Below the pieces are notes generated by a model. It searched no databases, was not told where the DNA came from, and worked only from the letters and a program-made list of their open reading frames with translations. Of a DNA stretch of 64,000 nucleotides, positions 8,200-16,192 are shown piece by piece (the stretch's first letter is position 1; each line of letters starts with the position of its first letter). The DNA is from Castellaniella ginsengisoli (GTDB taxonomy: Bacteria > Pseudomonadota > Gammaproteobacteria > Burkholderiales > Burkholderiaceae_B), in NCBI RefSeq assembly GCF_039523235.1, contig NZ_BAAAEX010000010.1. The stretch is one strand, 5' to 3'. The position numbers and the translations under genes are program-made.

Positions 8200-9471
8200 A
8201 TGCATCCGGATTTTTTGATCGATGGCACGTACAAGAGCTTCCCGCCGGCGGCCCAGCCCGTGCGCGCCTCCCGGATCGCCGAGCGGGGCTGGAATGTGCT
8301 TGCGGATGATCTGCCCTATCCGCTGGCGGTGATCCGCCGGTCGGCGCTGGAGCATAACGTGAGCTGGATGCAGGACTATGCCCGCCGCCGCGGGATTGCG
8401 TTCGCGCCGCATGGCAAAACCACCATGTCGCCGCAGTTGTTCGAGCTTCAACTGCAAGGCGGCGCCTGGGGGTTGACCTTCGCAACGGTCTACCAGCTTG
8501 CCGTCGGGGTAGAGGCGGGCGCACGCCGCGCCATCATTGCCAATCAGGTCGTGGCGTCCGCCGACCTGGATGGGCTCGATGACTTGCTCGCCCGGCATGA
8601 TGGCCTGCGCGTGTGGTTCCTGCTCGATTCCCTGGCGCAACTGCGCGGCATCGAGGATTGGGCGCGTGTGCGCGGCAATCGCCGCGTCTTCGATGTCCTG
8701 CTGGAGGTCGGCATCCCCGGTCAACGCACCGGTTTGAGGGATGCCGGCGATGCGCTGGCGTTGGCGCAAGCCGTCCAAGCCAGCCCATCGGTGCGCCTGG
8801 GGGGCATCGAATGTTACGAAGGCGGACTCGCGCAATGCGACAGTGCGCATGATGCGCCTGCGGTGACCGGACTCGTGCACCGCGTGGTCGAGATCGCCCG
8901 CGCCTGCGATGCGCAAGGGCTGCTGCCGGCGCAGGAGCCGATCCTGAGCGCGGGCGGCTCCGCCCTCTTCGATCTGGTGGTGCCGCTGCTGCAGAGCGCG
9001 GGTTTGTCGCGGCCCTTTCTGGGCGTGCTGCGTTCAGGGTGCTATGTGACGCATGATCACGGCCACTATCGGCGGCTGCTCTCGTTGGTCGAACAGCGCG
9101 GCGGCCTGCAGGATTCGTTGCAGGCCGCGCTTGAGGTCTGGGCCATGGTGCAGTCCGTGCCCGAGCCCGGTCTTGCGCTGCTGACCTGCGGCCGGCGCGA
9201 TATTTCCCATGACCTGGAACTGCCTTCCGTTGAGCGTTGGGCGCCGCGCGGCGCCGTGTCGGCGCAGGCGGCGCCCGCGTCCTGGAAGATCGGCGCCCTC
9301 AATGACCAGCATGCCTACCTGCGGTTCGATGCGGCGCAGGCCGGCCCTGCGGTGGGCGACCGGGTCGCGCTGGGTATTTCCCATCCCTGCACCACCTTCG
9401 ACAAGTGGCGCTGGCTGCCGGTGGTGGATGATGCCTGGACGCTTACCGGGGCCGTCGAAACCCGGTTTTGA
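8200..9471 (+). CDS. PLP-dependent D-serine deaminase-like / D-threonine aldolase family enzyme
   Basis: This 423-residue protein has an alanine-racemase-type PLP barrel followed by a metal-binding D-serine dehydratase-like C-terminal domain. The PLP lysine is in FAPHGKTTMSPQLFE (K73). The C-terminal ISHPCTTFDKWRWLPVVDD carries the conserved His and Cys metal ligands of the DSD1/D-threonine aldolase family. Family members deaminate D-amino acids or cleave beta-hydroxy-D-amino acids. The ATG at 8200 follows an AACGAAAGG ribosome site; the longer frame from 8014 is not homologous-looking. The 203 bases between this gene and the divergent small gene upstream hold its promoter. The substrate is not determined. 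Confidence 0.85.
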   Translation: MHPDFLIDGTYKSFPPAAQPVRASRIAERGWNVLADDLPYPLAVIRRSALEHNVSWMQDYARRRGIAFAPHGKTTMSPQLFELQLQGGAWGLTFATVYQLAVGVEAGARRAIIANQVVASADLDGLDDLLARHDGLRVWFLLDSLAQLRGIEDWARVRGNRRVFDVLLEVGIPGQRTGLRDAGDALALAQAVQASPSVRLGGIECYEGGLAQCDSAHDAPAVTGLVHRVVEIARACDAQGLLPAQEPILSAGGSALFDLVVPLLQSAGLSRPFLGVLRSGCYVTHDHGHYRRLLSLVEQRGGLQDSLQAALEVWAMVQSVPEPGLALLTCGRRDISHDLELPSVERWAPRGAVSAQAAPASWKIGALNDQHAYLRFDAAQAGPAVGDRVALGISHPCTTFDKWRWLPVVDDAWTLTGAVETRF

Positions 9472-10291
9472 AATCCTCCTGATTCGCCAGGCAGGCCAGG
9501 CCATCCAGGACGGGGCTGTCCAGCCAGCGCGGCGGTTGCGCCGCCGGCCCGGGATCGGTGTGCTCCAGTGCCGTCCGCAGTTCTTCCTGGACGCGCGGCC
9601 AGTCGCCTCCGCTGACGAACAGCAGCGGAGGCACGCCGGGATAGGCGCGTGCAGCCCGTTGCCGCTGGCGCAGCAAGGCCCCGATCTGGGCGGCGGCGAT
9701 GCCGCTGGCGATGGCGGCCTCGGTGTCGGTCGGAAAATCGACGGGGTCGCCCTGGGCCAGGGGCAGATCGGCCGTGCCCTGGGACAGGCTGCGGGCCATC
9801 AGGGCCGCGCCCGGCAGGATCAGACCGCCGATGAATGCGGCGCGGCGTGTGCCGTCGGGTTGGATCTGCCAGGCCAGGGTGTCGAGGGTGGTGGCGGTGC
9901 CGAAGCTGGCCAGGATGCAGGGTGCGCCCGCTTGCCAGGCCGGATCGCCCCGCAGGTGCCGCAGCAGGCCCAGCAGGCCCAGCCAGCGGTCGGCGCCCAA
10001 TCGGGCCGGCTGGCGGTAGCTGTTCAACAATTGATCGTGCCCGTCGCGGGCGTCGTGCCACTGGATGGGCAGGCGCCAGGCCGTCTGGCAGATGCGCTCC
10101 AGTGCGTCGCGCATGGCGCCGCCGGCCACATTGGAGGCCAGGATGCGGCGCGGGGTGAAGTCCAGGCGCGCGGCGAGGCCGGGCAGTTCCGCGTGCGTCA
10201 GGCTCAGGGGCGCCGCGCCGCGCCACTGCGACCCCGGGGCCTGCCAGGCGATCTTGACCCGGGTGTTGCCCGCATCGATCAGCAGGATCAT
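9443..10291 (-). CDS. coaX: Type III pantothenate kinase
   Basis: This 282-residue ASKHA-fold kinase has the N-terminal phosphate-binding motif MILLIDAGNTRVKIAW, the GADRWLGLLG motif (about residues 98-107), the second phosphate motif ASFGTATTLDTLA (about 129-141) and IGGLILPGAALM. It phosphorylates pantothenate, the first step of coenzyme A synthesis. Its start overlaps the birA stop by four bases; the birA-coaX pairing is classic in betaproteobacteria. The 3' end overlaps the convergent PLP enzyme gene by 29 bases. Confidence 0.96.
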   Translation of the reverse strand: MILLIDAGNTRVKIAWQAPGSQWRGAAPLSLTHAELPGLAARLDFTPRRILASNVAGGAMRDALERICQTAWRLPIQWHDARDGHDQLLNSYRQPARLGADRWLGLLGLLRHLRGDPAWQAGAPCILASFGTATTLDTLAWQIQPDGTRRAAFIGGLILPGAALMARSLSQGTADLPLAQGDPVDFPTDTEAAIASGIAAAQIGALLRQRQRAARAYPGVPPLLFVSGGDWPRVQEELRTALEHTDPGPAAQPPRWLDSPVLDGLACLANQEDFKTGFRRPR

Positions 10292-11160
10292 CGCTGCAGC
10301 CGTACGGAGATCTCGCCGACGGAGATGGCCTGCACGCCGTCGGCGTTGCGCAGCAGCAGGCGGCCGTCGGTATCGATGCCGCAGGCCGCGCCCGTGTGGC
10401 GCAGGTGGCCGTCGTCGAGCACGTCGAGCATGCGGCCCGTCAGGGCGTCGACCTCCGCGTAGCGGGCGGGCAGGTCGGCGAAACCCCGGGCGGTCGCGTC
10501 GTTCAAGGCGTCGTACCAGGCGCGGGCGGCGCAGGCCGCCAGATCGGCGGCGCCAATGCGGGCGGCAGAAGAGTCGCTGGCGGCGATCTCGGCCCAGTCC
10601 GCGATGCGCCGGTCCAGGGATTGCGAAAGAGCGCGGGCATCGTCCAGGTTCAGGCCCATGCCGATGATGATGAGGTGGTGGTCGGCGGCCTGGGCCGTGC
10701 CCGAGCGGGTGGATTCAATCAGGACGCCCGCCAGCTTGGCTTGATCCCAGAGCAGGTCGTTGGGCCACTTCATGGCCAGCCGCTGGCGGTGGCGGGGTTC
10801 GAGGCGCGTGCGCAGGGCCAGGCAGGTTGCCATGCCGATCAGGGGAGCCAGGGTGGGTAGCTGGCGGGCCGGCAGGAAGACGTCGAATGCGCAGGAAAAC
10901 ATCAGGTTGGCGCCGATGCGGTTCTGCCAGGTGCGTCCGGCGCGGCCGCGGCCCTGGGATTGCAGATGCGTGCCCAGCAGCCAGGGGCGGTCGGGAGGGC
11001 CGCCGGCGCGGCGCGCGCGGGCCAGCAGGTCGGCGTTGGTCGAGCCGGTGCGCTCGAGCCAGTCCACCTGGCGGAATCGCGGCAGGGCCTCGCGCAGGGC
11101 GCCGGTCATGGCCTCGGGCGGCGGCAGGATACAGGCGGGATCGGGGCATGGGCCGGTCAT
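10288..11160 (-). CDS. birA: Biotin-[acetyl-CoA carboxylase] ligase, catalytic form without HTH
   Basis: This 290-residue protein has the biotin protein ligase motifs TGSTNADLLARA (about residues 40-51), the biotinyl-AMP loop QSQGRGRAGRTWQ (about 68-80, GRGRxGR) and KWPNDLLWDQAKLAGVLIE (about 126-144). There is no N-terminal winged helix, so it attaches biotin to carboxylases but is unlikely to be a DNA-binding repressor. A second in-frame ATG gives a start at 11109; the longer start is kept because the P-C-P-D-P-A-C stretch reads like protein. It heads the birA-coaX operon. Confidence 0.93.
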   Translation of the reverse strand: MTGPCPDPACILPPPEAMTGALREALPRFRQVDWLERTGSTNADLLARARRAGGPPDRPWLLGTHLQSQGRGRAGRTWQNRIGANLMFSCAFDVFLPARQLPTLAPLIGMATCLALRTRLEPRHRQRLAMKWPNDLLWDQAKLAGVLIESTRSGTAQAADHHLIIIGMGLNLDDARALSQSLDRRIADWAEIAASDSSAARIGAADLAACAARAWYDALNDATARGFADLPARYAEVDALTGRMLDVLDDGHLRHTGAACGIDTDGRLLLRNADGVQAISVGEISVRLQR

Positions 11161-11206
11161 ATGGGTAGAATGGGCTTTGTAGCAGACAGGAGGCATCCGC
11201 GCAGCC

Positions 11207-11851
11207 ATGAGTTTACGCACAGAACAAGCCACGTGCCAGGGGCCGGCGGGCCTGATCGAGTACACCGCGGACCACCCGGAGGGCGAGCCGTCCGGGTGGT
11301 CCCTGGTGCTGCATCCGCACCCCCTGCATGGCGGCACCCGGGACAACAAGATCGTCACCACGGTCTCGCGTGCCTGCGTGCAGCATGGGTTGCTGGCGAT
11401 CCGTCCCAATTTCCGGGGGGTGGGCGCATCGCAGGGGGCGTTCGACCAGGCGGTCGGCGAGACGGCCGATATGGTGGCCGTCGTCGAGCATATCTTCCAG
11501 GCCTGGCCACGGGCCGCTTCGGGCCCCTGGGTGTTGGCAGGTTTTTCGTTCGGCTCTTCGGTGGCGGCCCAGTTGTACGCCGAGCTGGCGGAGCGGGAAC
11601 TGCCGCTGCCGTCCCGCCTGATGCTGATCGGCTGCGCGGTCGAGCGGTTCCGGCACCGTTCTTTGTCGATGCCGCCCGACACGCTCATGATCCATGGCGA
11701 GCACGACGAGGTCGTGCCGCTGTCCGAGGGCATGGATTTCGCCCGGGCGCATCAGTTGCCCATGACGGTCGTGCCGGATGCGGGCCATTTCTTTCATGGG
11801 AAGTTGCTGATCCTGCGCCAGATCGTCCAGTCCGGGCTCGCAGGCCTTTAG
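11207..11851 (+). CDS. Alpha/beta hydrolase (YpfH/CMBL-like dienelactone hydrolase superfamily)
   Basis: This 214-residue protein has HPHPLHGGTRDNKIV near residue 35, RPNFRGVGASQG near residue 65 and the nucleophile elbow AGFSFGS (G-x-S-x-G, Ser about 107). The acid is in HGEHDEVVPLSEG and the His in PDAGHFFHGK. Close relatives are widespread proteobacterial hydrolases of unknown substrate. It is divergent from birA, with a 46-base gap that must hold both promoters. Only the fold and triad can be supported. Confidence 0.85.
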   Translation: MSLRTEQATCQGPAGLIEYTADHPEGEPSGWSLVLHPHPLHGGTRDNKIVTTVSRACVQHGLLAIRPNFRGVGASQGAFDQAVGETADMVAVVEHIFQAWPRAASGPWVLAGFSFGSSVAAQLYAELAERELPLPSRLMLIGCAVERFRHRSLSMPPDTLMIHGEHDEVVPLSEGMDFARAHQLPMTVVPDAGHFFHGKLLILRQIVQSGLAGL

Positions 11852-11953
11852 CCCGCCGCCGCTCCGGGGGCGCCTTGGCCGGCCCTCCCGCATGGGCCGG
11901 GCGGCATGTTTCAGTTGCTTTCGTTTTGTCTCGAATTGCCCGGGCCGTGCGGC

Positions 11954-11981
11954 TGTGACGGTTTTTTACGCTGCCTATAAT
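11954..11981 (+). promoter_or_regulatory. Sigma-70-like promoter of dacC
   Basis: TGTGAC at 11954-11959 and a perfect TATAAT at 11976-11981 are separated by 16 bases. This predicts a start near 11988 and a leader of about 32 bases before the dacC ATG at 12020. Confidence 0.6.
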
Positions 11982-12019
11982 GGGCGCTTGTCGTCTTTTC
12001 CCGAATTCTTCCGCCGCCT

Positions 12020-13252
12020 ATGCCCATGAATGCCCTTTCGCTGTTTCTTCGCCGTTCCCGTCTGGCGCCCCTGACGCTGGCCTGCTCGCTGCTGGTGTCC
12101 GGCGCGGCCTGGTCGCAGACGGCGCCCGAACCCGCCGCCGCAACCGCGTTGGCGCCGGCGGGGATCGATATGGTCAACACCCTGTCCGGCATTCCCGCCC
12201 CGACGCTGGGCGCCAAGGCCTGGCTGACACTGGACGCCACCAGCGGCCAGGTCATCGCGGCGCAGAACCCCCAGGAAGCCGTTGAACCGGCGTCCTTGAC
12301 CAAGCTGATGTCCGCCTATGTGATCTTCGAGGCCTTGGAAACCGGCCGCCTGCAGCTCGACCAGAAGGTCCGCATTTCCGAGAAGGCCTGGAAGACCGAA
12401 GGTTCGCGCATGTTCATCGATCCGAACACGGAGGTGTCGGTAGACGATTTGCTGCAAGGCATGCTGGTGCAGTCGGGCAACGACGCCACCGTGGCGCTGG
12501 CCGAGGCCGTTGCCGGCAGCGAGTCGGCCTTCGTCGCGCTGATGAACCAGCAAGCCAAGGCGCTGGGCATGAAGCACACGCATTTCACCAATGCCCCCGG
12601 CCTGCCCGACCCCGACCACATGACCACGGTCGAGGATCTGGCGATCCTGGCGCAGGCGCTGGTTCGGCGCTTTCCGCAATACCGGCACTACGACAGCCAG
12701 AAAGAATTCACCTATAACAATATCAAGCAGAGCAACCGCAACCGCCTGCTCTGGGCCGACTCCACCGTCGACGGCCTGAAGACCGGCCACACCCAGTCGG
12801 CGGGCTATTGCCTGGTGGCCACGGCGCTGCGCGACGGCCGGCGCGTGGTCACGGTTCTGGTGGGGGCTGCCAGCGACGCCGCCCGCACCGAAAGCAGCCT
12901 GAAGCTGCTGAACTGGAGCTTCAAGAATTTCGATACGGTCAAGTTGCTGGACAAGGGCACGCCGGCCGTGTCCGCACGGGTCTGGGAAGGCGCGACAGAG
13001 ACCGCCGAGCTGGGCTTGTCCGAGGCGCTGTGGGTGACGGTGCCGCGCGGCCGCGCCGCCGACATCAAGACCGAGGCACGCTATGCCCAGCCGCTGATGG
13101 CGCCCCTGACCGAGGGCGGTCAGGCCGGGACGCTGGTGATCACCCTGGACGGCAAGGAACTGGAGCGCAAGCCGCTGCTGGTGCTGCATTCGGTGGACGA
13201 AGCCGGATTCTTCGGCCGGCTGCTGGACAAGATCCGCCTGATGTTCCAATAA
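12020..13252 (+). CDS. dacC: D-alanyl-D-alanine carboxypeptidase (PBP5/6 family)
   Basis: This 410-residue penicillin-binding protein has a cleavable signal peptide (hydrophobic core LAPLTLACSLLVSGAAWSQ, residues 15-33) and the active-site triad of motifs S92-L-T-K95, S152-G-N154 and K254-T-G. A C-terminal PBP5-type beta domain ends in an amphipathic helix (FFGRLLDKIRLMFQ) that should anchor it to the outer face of the inner membrane. It trims the terminal D-Ala from peptidoglycan pentapeptides. It is followed at short distance by ybeD and lipB, a conserved proteobacterial order (dacA/C - ybeD - lipB). Confidence 0.96.
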   Translation: MPMNALSLFLRRSRLAPLTLACSLLVSGAAWSQTAPEPAAATALAPAGIDMVNTLSGIPAPTLGAKAWLTLDATSGQVIAAQNPQEAVEPASLTKLMSAYVIFEALETGRLQLDQKVRISEKAWKTEGSRMFIDPNTEVSVDDLLQGMLVQSGNDATVALAEAVAGSESAFVALMNQQAKALGMKHTHFTNAPGLPDPDHMTTVEDLAILAQALVRRFPQYRHYDSQKEFTYNNIKQSNRNRLLWADSTVDGLKTGHTQSAGYCLVATALRDGRRVVTVLVGAASDAARTESSLKLLNWSFKNFDTVKLLDKGTPAVSARVWEGATETAELGLSEALWVTVPRGRAADIKTEARYAQPLMAPLTEGGQAGTLVITLDGKELERKPLLVLHSVDEAGFFGRLLDKIRLMFQ

Positions 13253-13259
13253 TGAGCGC

Positions 13260-13535
13260 ATGAAGCCGATCCGCCCCGAAGACTCGCTGATCAAGTACCC
13301 GTGCGATTTTCCCATCAAGGTCATGGGGCGTGCGCACGACGATTTCGCGCGCGTCATGGCCGAAGTGGCGCTCGGCTTCGATCCCGCCTTCGATCCCGCC
13401 ACCATTGAAATCCGGCCCAGCGCCAGCGGCAATTACCTGGGCCTGACCCTGACGGTGCGCGTCACTTCGCGCGAGCAACTGGACGACCTGTACCGCGCAT
13501 TGCACGGGCACGAGATGGTGTCCGTGGTGCTCTAG
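13260..13535 (+). CDS. ybeD: YbeD/DUF493 family protein
   Basis: This 91-residue protein matches the DUF493 (YbeD) family pattern: SLIKYPCDFPIKVMG near the start, then RPSASGNYLGLTLTV and the terminal LYRALHGHEMVSVVL. The fold is ACT-like and a regulatory role for lipoate metabolism has been proposed from its position between dacA and lipB, but no function is established. It sits 7 bases after dacC and 3 bases before lipB. Confidence 0.9.
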   Translation: MKPIRPEDSLIKYPCDFPIKVMGRAHDDFARVMAEVALGFDPAFDPATIEIRPSASGNYLGLTLTVRVTSREQLDDLYRALHGHEMVSVVL

Positions 13536-13538
13536 GCC

Positions 13539-14249
13539 GTGGCGATGCCGGACATGCAGGTGCGCTGGCTGGACCGTCCGGCCCCCTACCAGCCCGTCTG
13601 GCAGGCCATGCAGGATTTCACCGAACAGCGCGGCGACGAAACGCCCGACACGCTCTGGCTGGTGGAACACGCCCCCGTCTATACCTTGGGCCAGGCCGGC
13701 AAACCCGAGCACATCCTCAACCCGCATGGGATCCCGGTGGTGCATTGCAACCGGGGCGGGCAGGTCACTTACCACGGGCCCGGCCAGGTGGTGCTCTACA
13801 CGCTGGTCGATCTGCGCCGCCGGGGGGTGTTCGTGCGGGAGTTCGTCACCCTGCTCGAACAGGCCGTGCTCGACCTGCTGGCCGAGGCCGGCGTCGACGG
13901 CGCGTGCCGCAAGCCCGGCGCGCCAGGCATCTATGTGCCCCAGTCGGCGCTGATGCGGCCCCGGGGCGAGGCTTTGGCCAAGATCGCGGCGCTGGGCGTG
14001 AAAATCCGCAACGGCCGCGCCTATCACGGGGTGGCCCTGAATGTCGCCATGGACCTCGACCCTTTCCTGGGCATCAACCCCTGCGGCTACGAAGGCCTGC
14101 AGACCGTGGATCTGCAAGCCTGCGGCATCGAGGCCGATCTGATCCTGACCGGCGACCGGCTGGCGGAGATTTTTTCGGCGGCCTGGAAGGCCGCCGGACA
14201 TCAAGGAGACGAGCATGACGCAAACCCCGACGGATCTGGTGCTGGATGA
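13539..14249 (+). CDS. lipB: Octanoyl-[acyl-carrier-protein]:protein N-octanoyltransferase
   Basis: This 236-residue protein starts at GTG 13539 and carries the LipB motifs CNRGGQVTYHGPGQVVLYTL (residues 70-89), KIAALGVKIRNGRAYHGVAL with the catalytic Lys, and INPCGYEGLQTV with the catalytic Cys. It transfers octanoate from ACP to the lipoyl domains of 2-oxoacid dehydrogenases. The final 12 codons overlap the next gene. The usual partner lipA (lipoyl synthase) does not follow; an enoyl-CoA hydratase-like gene takes its place. Confidence 0.96.
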   Translation: MAMPDMQVRWLDRPAPYQPVWQAMQDFTEQRGDETPDTLWLVEHAPVYTLGQAGKPEHILNPHGIPVVHCNRGGQVTYHGPGQVVLYTLVDLRRRGVFVREFVTLLEQAVLDLLAEAGVDGACRKPGAPGIYVPQSALMRPRGEALAKIAALGVKIRNGRAYHGVALNVAMDLDPFLGINPCGYEGLQTVDLQACGIEADLILTGDRLAEIFSAAWKAAGHQGDEHDANPDGSGAG

Positions 14250-15006
14250 GCGCCGCGAGGGCGTCCTGACGCTGACGCTGAACCGGCCCGATCAGTTCAA
14301 TGCCTTGTCCGAGGAAATGCTGGCGGCGTTGCAGTCCCGCTTCGATGCGTGCCTGGACGACACGGACCTTCGGGTCGTGGTGCTGGCCGCGAACGGGCGC
14401 GCCTTCTGCGCCGGCCACGACCTGAAGCAGATGCGCGGCCGTGCCGGCGACCAGGCGTACTACCGCGATCTGTTCGCCCGCTGCGGCCGGCTGATGCAGT
14501 CCATCGCACGCTGTCCCGTGCCGGTCATCGCGCGGGTTCACGGCACGGCGACCGCCGCCGGGTGCCAACTGGTGGCCAGTTGCGACCTGGCGGTGGCCGC
14601 CGAAAGCGCACGGCTGGCCGTGTCCGGCATCAATGTCGGCCTGTTCTGCGCCACGCCGGCCGTGGCGCTGACGCGCAACGTGCCCTTGAAGAACGCCTTC
14701 GAGATGCTGGTGACGGGGCAGTTCATCAGCGCCCGCCAGGCCGCCGAGCGCGGCCTGGTCAATCATGCGGTGCCCGATGCCGACCTGGATCAAGCCGTCC
14801 AGGGGCTGGTCGGTGCGATCCTGTCCAAGAGCCCGGTGGCGGTGCGCGCCGGCAAGGCCATGGTCTACCGGCAGTTGGGCCTGCCGCTGGACCGGGCCTA
14901 TGACTATGCCGCCGACGTCATGGCGCAGAACATGATGGCCGAGGACGTGGGCGAGGGCATCGATGCGTTCATGCAGAAACGCCCGCCGCACTGGCGAGGC
15001 CGCTGA
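14215..15006 (+). CDS. Enoyl-CoA hydratase/isomerase family protein (ECHDC3-like)
   Basis: This 263-residue crotonase-fold protein has the N-terminal NRPDQFNALSEEM, the first oxyanion segment FCAGHDLKQM (about residue 65), and HGTATAAGCQLVASCDLAVA (about residues 105-124). The two catalytic glutamates of classical enoyl-CoA hydratase are replaced: Q in GCQL and N in GINVGLF. The C-terminus ends AFMQKRPPHWRGR, typical of ECHDC3 relatives. It may bind acyl-CoA without being a normal hydratase. An AAGGAGACGAGC ribosome site inside the lipB 3' end sets the ATG at 14215, giving a 35-base overlap with lipB. Confidence 0.88.
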   Translation: MTQTPTDLVLDERREGVLTLTLNRPDQFNALSEEMLAALQSRFDACLDDTDLRVVVLAANGRAFCAGHDLKQMRGRAGDQAYYRDLFARCGRLMQSIARCPVPVIARVHGTATAAGCQLVASCDLAVAAESARLAVSGINVGLFCATPAVALTRNVPLKNAFEMLVTGQFISARQAAERGLVNHAVPDADLDQAVQGLVGAILSKSPVAVRAGKAMVYRQLGLPLDRAYDYAADVMAQNMMAEDVGEGIDAFMQKRPPHWRGR

Positions 15007-15096
15007 GTCCCGCGCCGGGACGATGCGCCGGCATCGGGCGTCCGGGATCCCGGCGTTCCGGGATTGCCTGGCGGACGTGTCCGGCACGCGGATGAT

Positions 15097-15110
15097 TTGA
15101 GCCTGGACAA
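15097..15110 (+). promoter_or_regulatory. Candidate FNR/NNR/DNR box upstream of the nirV-like gene
   Basis: TTGAG-CCTG-GACAA matches the CRP/FNR-family pattern TTGAT-N4-GTCAA at 8 of 10 positions and lies 58 bases before the nirV-like start. Its weight comes from two further similar sites in front of nirK. Confidence 0.4.
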
Positions 15111-15167
15111 GGCGCCGCGTCGCGCTTGCGTGTCCAATGAAAGGCATCCTGCAACGGAGCCTTTCCC

Positions 15168-16016
15168 ATGACCGTCACTCCAGGCGCATCCCCCGCCCCG
15201 GCCACTTCCTTTGATCGCGCGATGCACGCCGGCCTGCTGGCGATTTCGCTGGCCTTCGGCGCCGCGGTCTGGCCGACGGCCGGCGCCGCCACCGCCGCGG
15301 CGATCGACGTCGTCCCCATCCCGGCGGGCGAATTCACTTACCAGGCCGCCGGCGAGTTCCTCGATCGGGGACGTCCGGTGGATGCCCCGCGCGTCCAGGG
15401 GCGGGTCGAGGCCGGCCGTGTCATCATGCGCCGGCAGGTCAGCCAGGCGGAATATGCGCGTTGCGTGCAGGCCGGCGCCTGCAAACGCCTGGACAAGGGG
15501 TTCCGCCACCTGGATGCCTCCGACCGGCCGGCGGTGGGGGTCAGTTGGGCGGATGCCACCGCCTATGCGGACTGGCTGTCGCGGGAAACCGGGCAGCGCT
15601 GGCGGCTGCCGGCGTATGCCGAATGGGTGCGCGCCGCCGCTGATCGCTACCGCGAAGAGGGCGCCCTGCCCTCGGATCCGGCCAACCCCGCCGTGCGTTG
15701 GCTGGCCGAATATGAGCGCGAGATCGCCCGCAGCCGGGGGCGGATCAAGCCCGCGCAGCCTTTCGGGCATTTCGGCGTCAATGCGCTGGGCGTGAGCGAC
15801 ATGGGCGGCAATGTCTGGGAATGGACCGATACGTGCTTTGCCAGCCACAGCGTGGGCGCGCTGCCGCTGGCGCCCCGCGAAAACTGCGGCGTGCGCATTC
15901 TGGCGGGCGCCCATATCGCCGCCATGGCCGATTTCATCCGCGATCCGCGCAATGGGGCCTGCTCGATCGGTTTGCCGCCGGCCAATCTGGGCTTTCGCCT
16001 GGTGCGCGAAGAGTGA
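15168..16016 (+). CDS. nirV: NirV-like formylglycine-generating-enzyme (SUMF1) domain protein
   Basis: This 282-residue exported protein has a signal peptide (hydrophobic stretch around residues 20-45 ending AGAATAA) followed by one FGE-sulfatase/SUMF1 domain: VVPIPAGEF, RRQVSQAEYARCVQAGAC, AVGVSWADATAYADWLS, WRLPAYAEWVRAA, GVSDMGGNVWEWTDTCF and the terminal LGFRLVREE. NirV is a SUMF1-family protein encoded next to nirK in Rhodobacter and other denitrifiers; its role in nitrite reductase maturation or function is not established. The position directly upstream of nirK, with FNR-like boxes, supports the NirV call. Real FGE uses two redox cysteines near the C-terminus; here cysteines occur at about residues 94, 99, 226, 241 and 265 without the usual arrangement, so true sulfatase maturation is doubtful. 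Confidence 0.75.
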   Translation: MTVTPGASPAPATSFDRAMHAGLLAISLAFGAAVWPTAGAATAAAIDVVPIPAGEFTYQAAGEFLDRGRPVDAPRVQGRVEAGRVIMRRQVSQAEYARCVQAGACKRLDKGFRHLDASDRPAVGVSWADATAYADWLSRETGQRWRLPAYAEWVRAAADRYREEGALPSDPANPAVRWLAEYEREIARSRGRIKPAQPFGHFGVNALGVSDMGGNVWEWTDTCFASHSVGALPLAPRENCGVRILAGAHIAAMADFIRDPRNGACSIGLPPANLGFRLVREE

Positions 16017-16056
16017 GCGGGCGCCCGCCCGTCCGGGCCGCGCGCGCCGCCTCGAT

Positions 16057-16070
16057 TTGCGGCATATCAA
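16057..16070 (+). promoter_or_regulatory. Candidate FNR/NnrR box, distal site upstream of nirK
   Basis: TTGCG-GCAT-ATCAA has one perfect FNR half-site (ATCAA) and one NnrR-style half-site (TTGCG). Its centre is 50 bases upstream of the proximal site, about five helical turns. Confidence 0.5.
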
Positions 16071-16106
16071 GACTTTTCACAAAACCTGAATGAGGGCTGA
16101 ATCGGG

Positions 16107-16120
16107 TTGATCCAGCGCAA
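16107..16120 (+). promoter_or_regulatory. Candidate FNR/NnrR box, proximal site upstream of nirK
   Basis: TTGAT-CCAG-CGCAA has a perfect left FNR half-site and an NnrR-type right half-site. If the factor acts at -41.5, transcription would start near 16155, with CAAGAT at 16143-16148 as a weak -10 element, leaving a leader of about 38 bases before nirK. Confidence 0.55.
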
Positions 16121-16192
16121 CAAGGGTAAACCCGAGCCATGACAAGATGGGTACGTCGAAACAAGACGACACATTAAATCAGGGAGTTGAAC

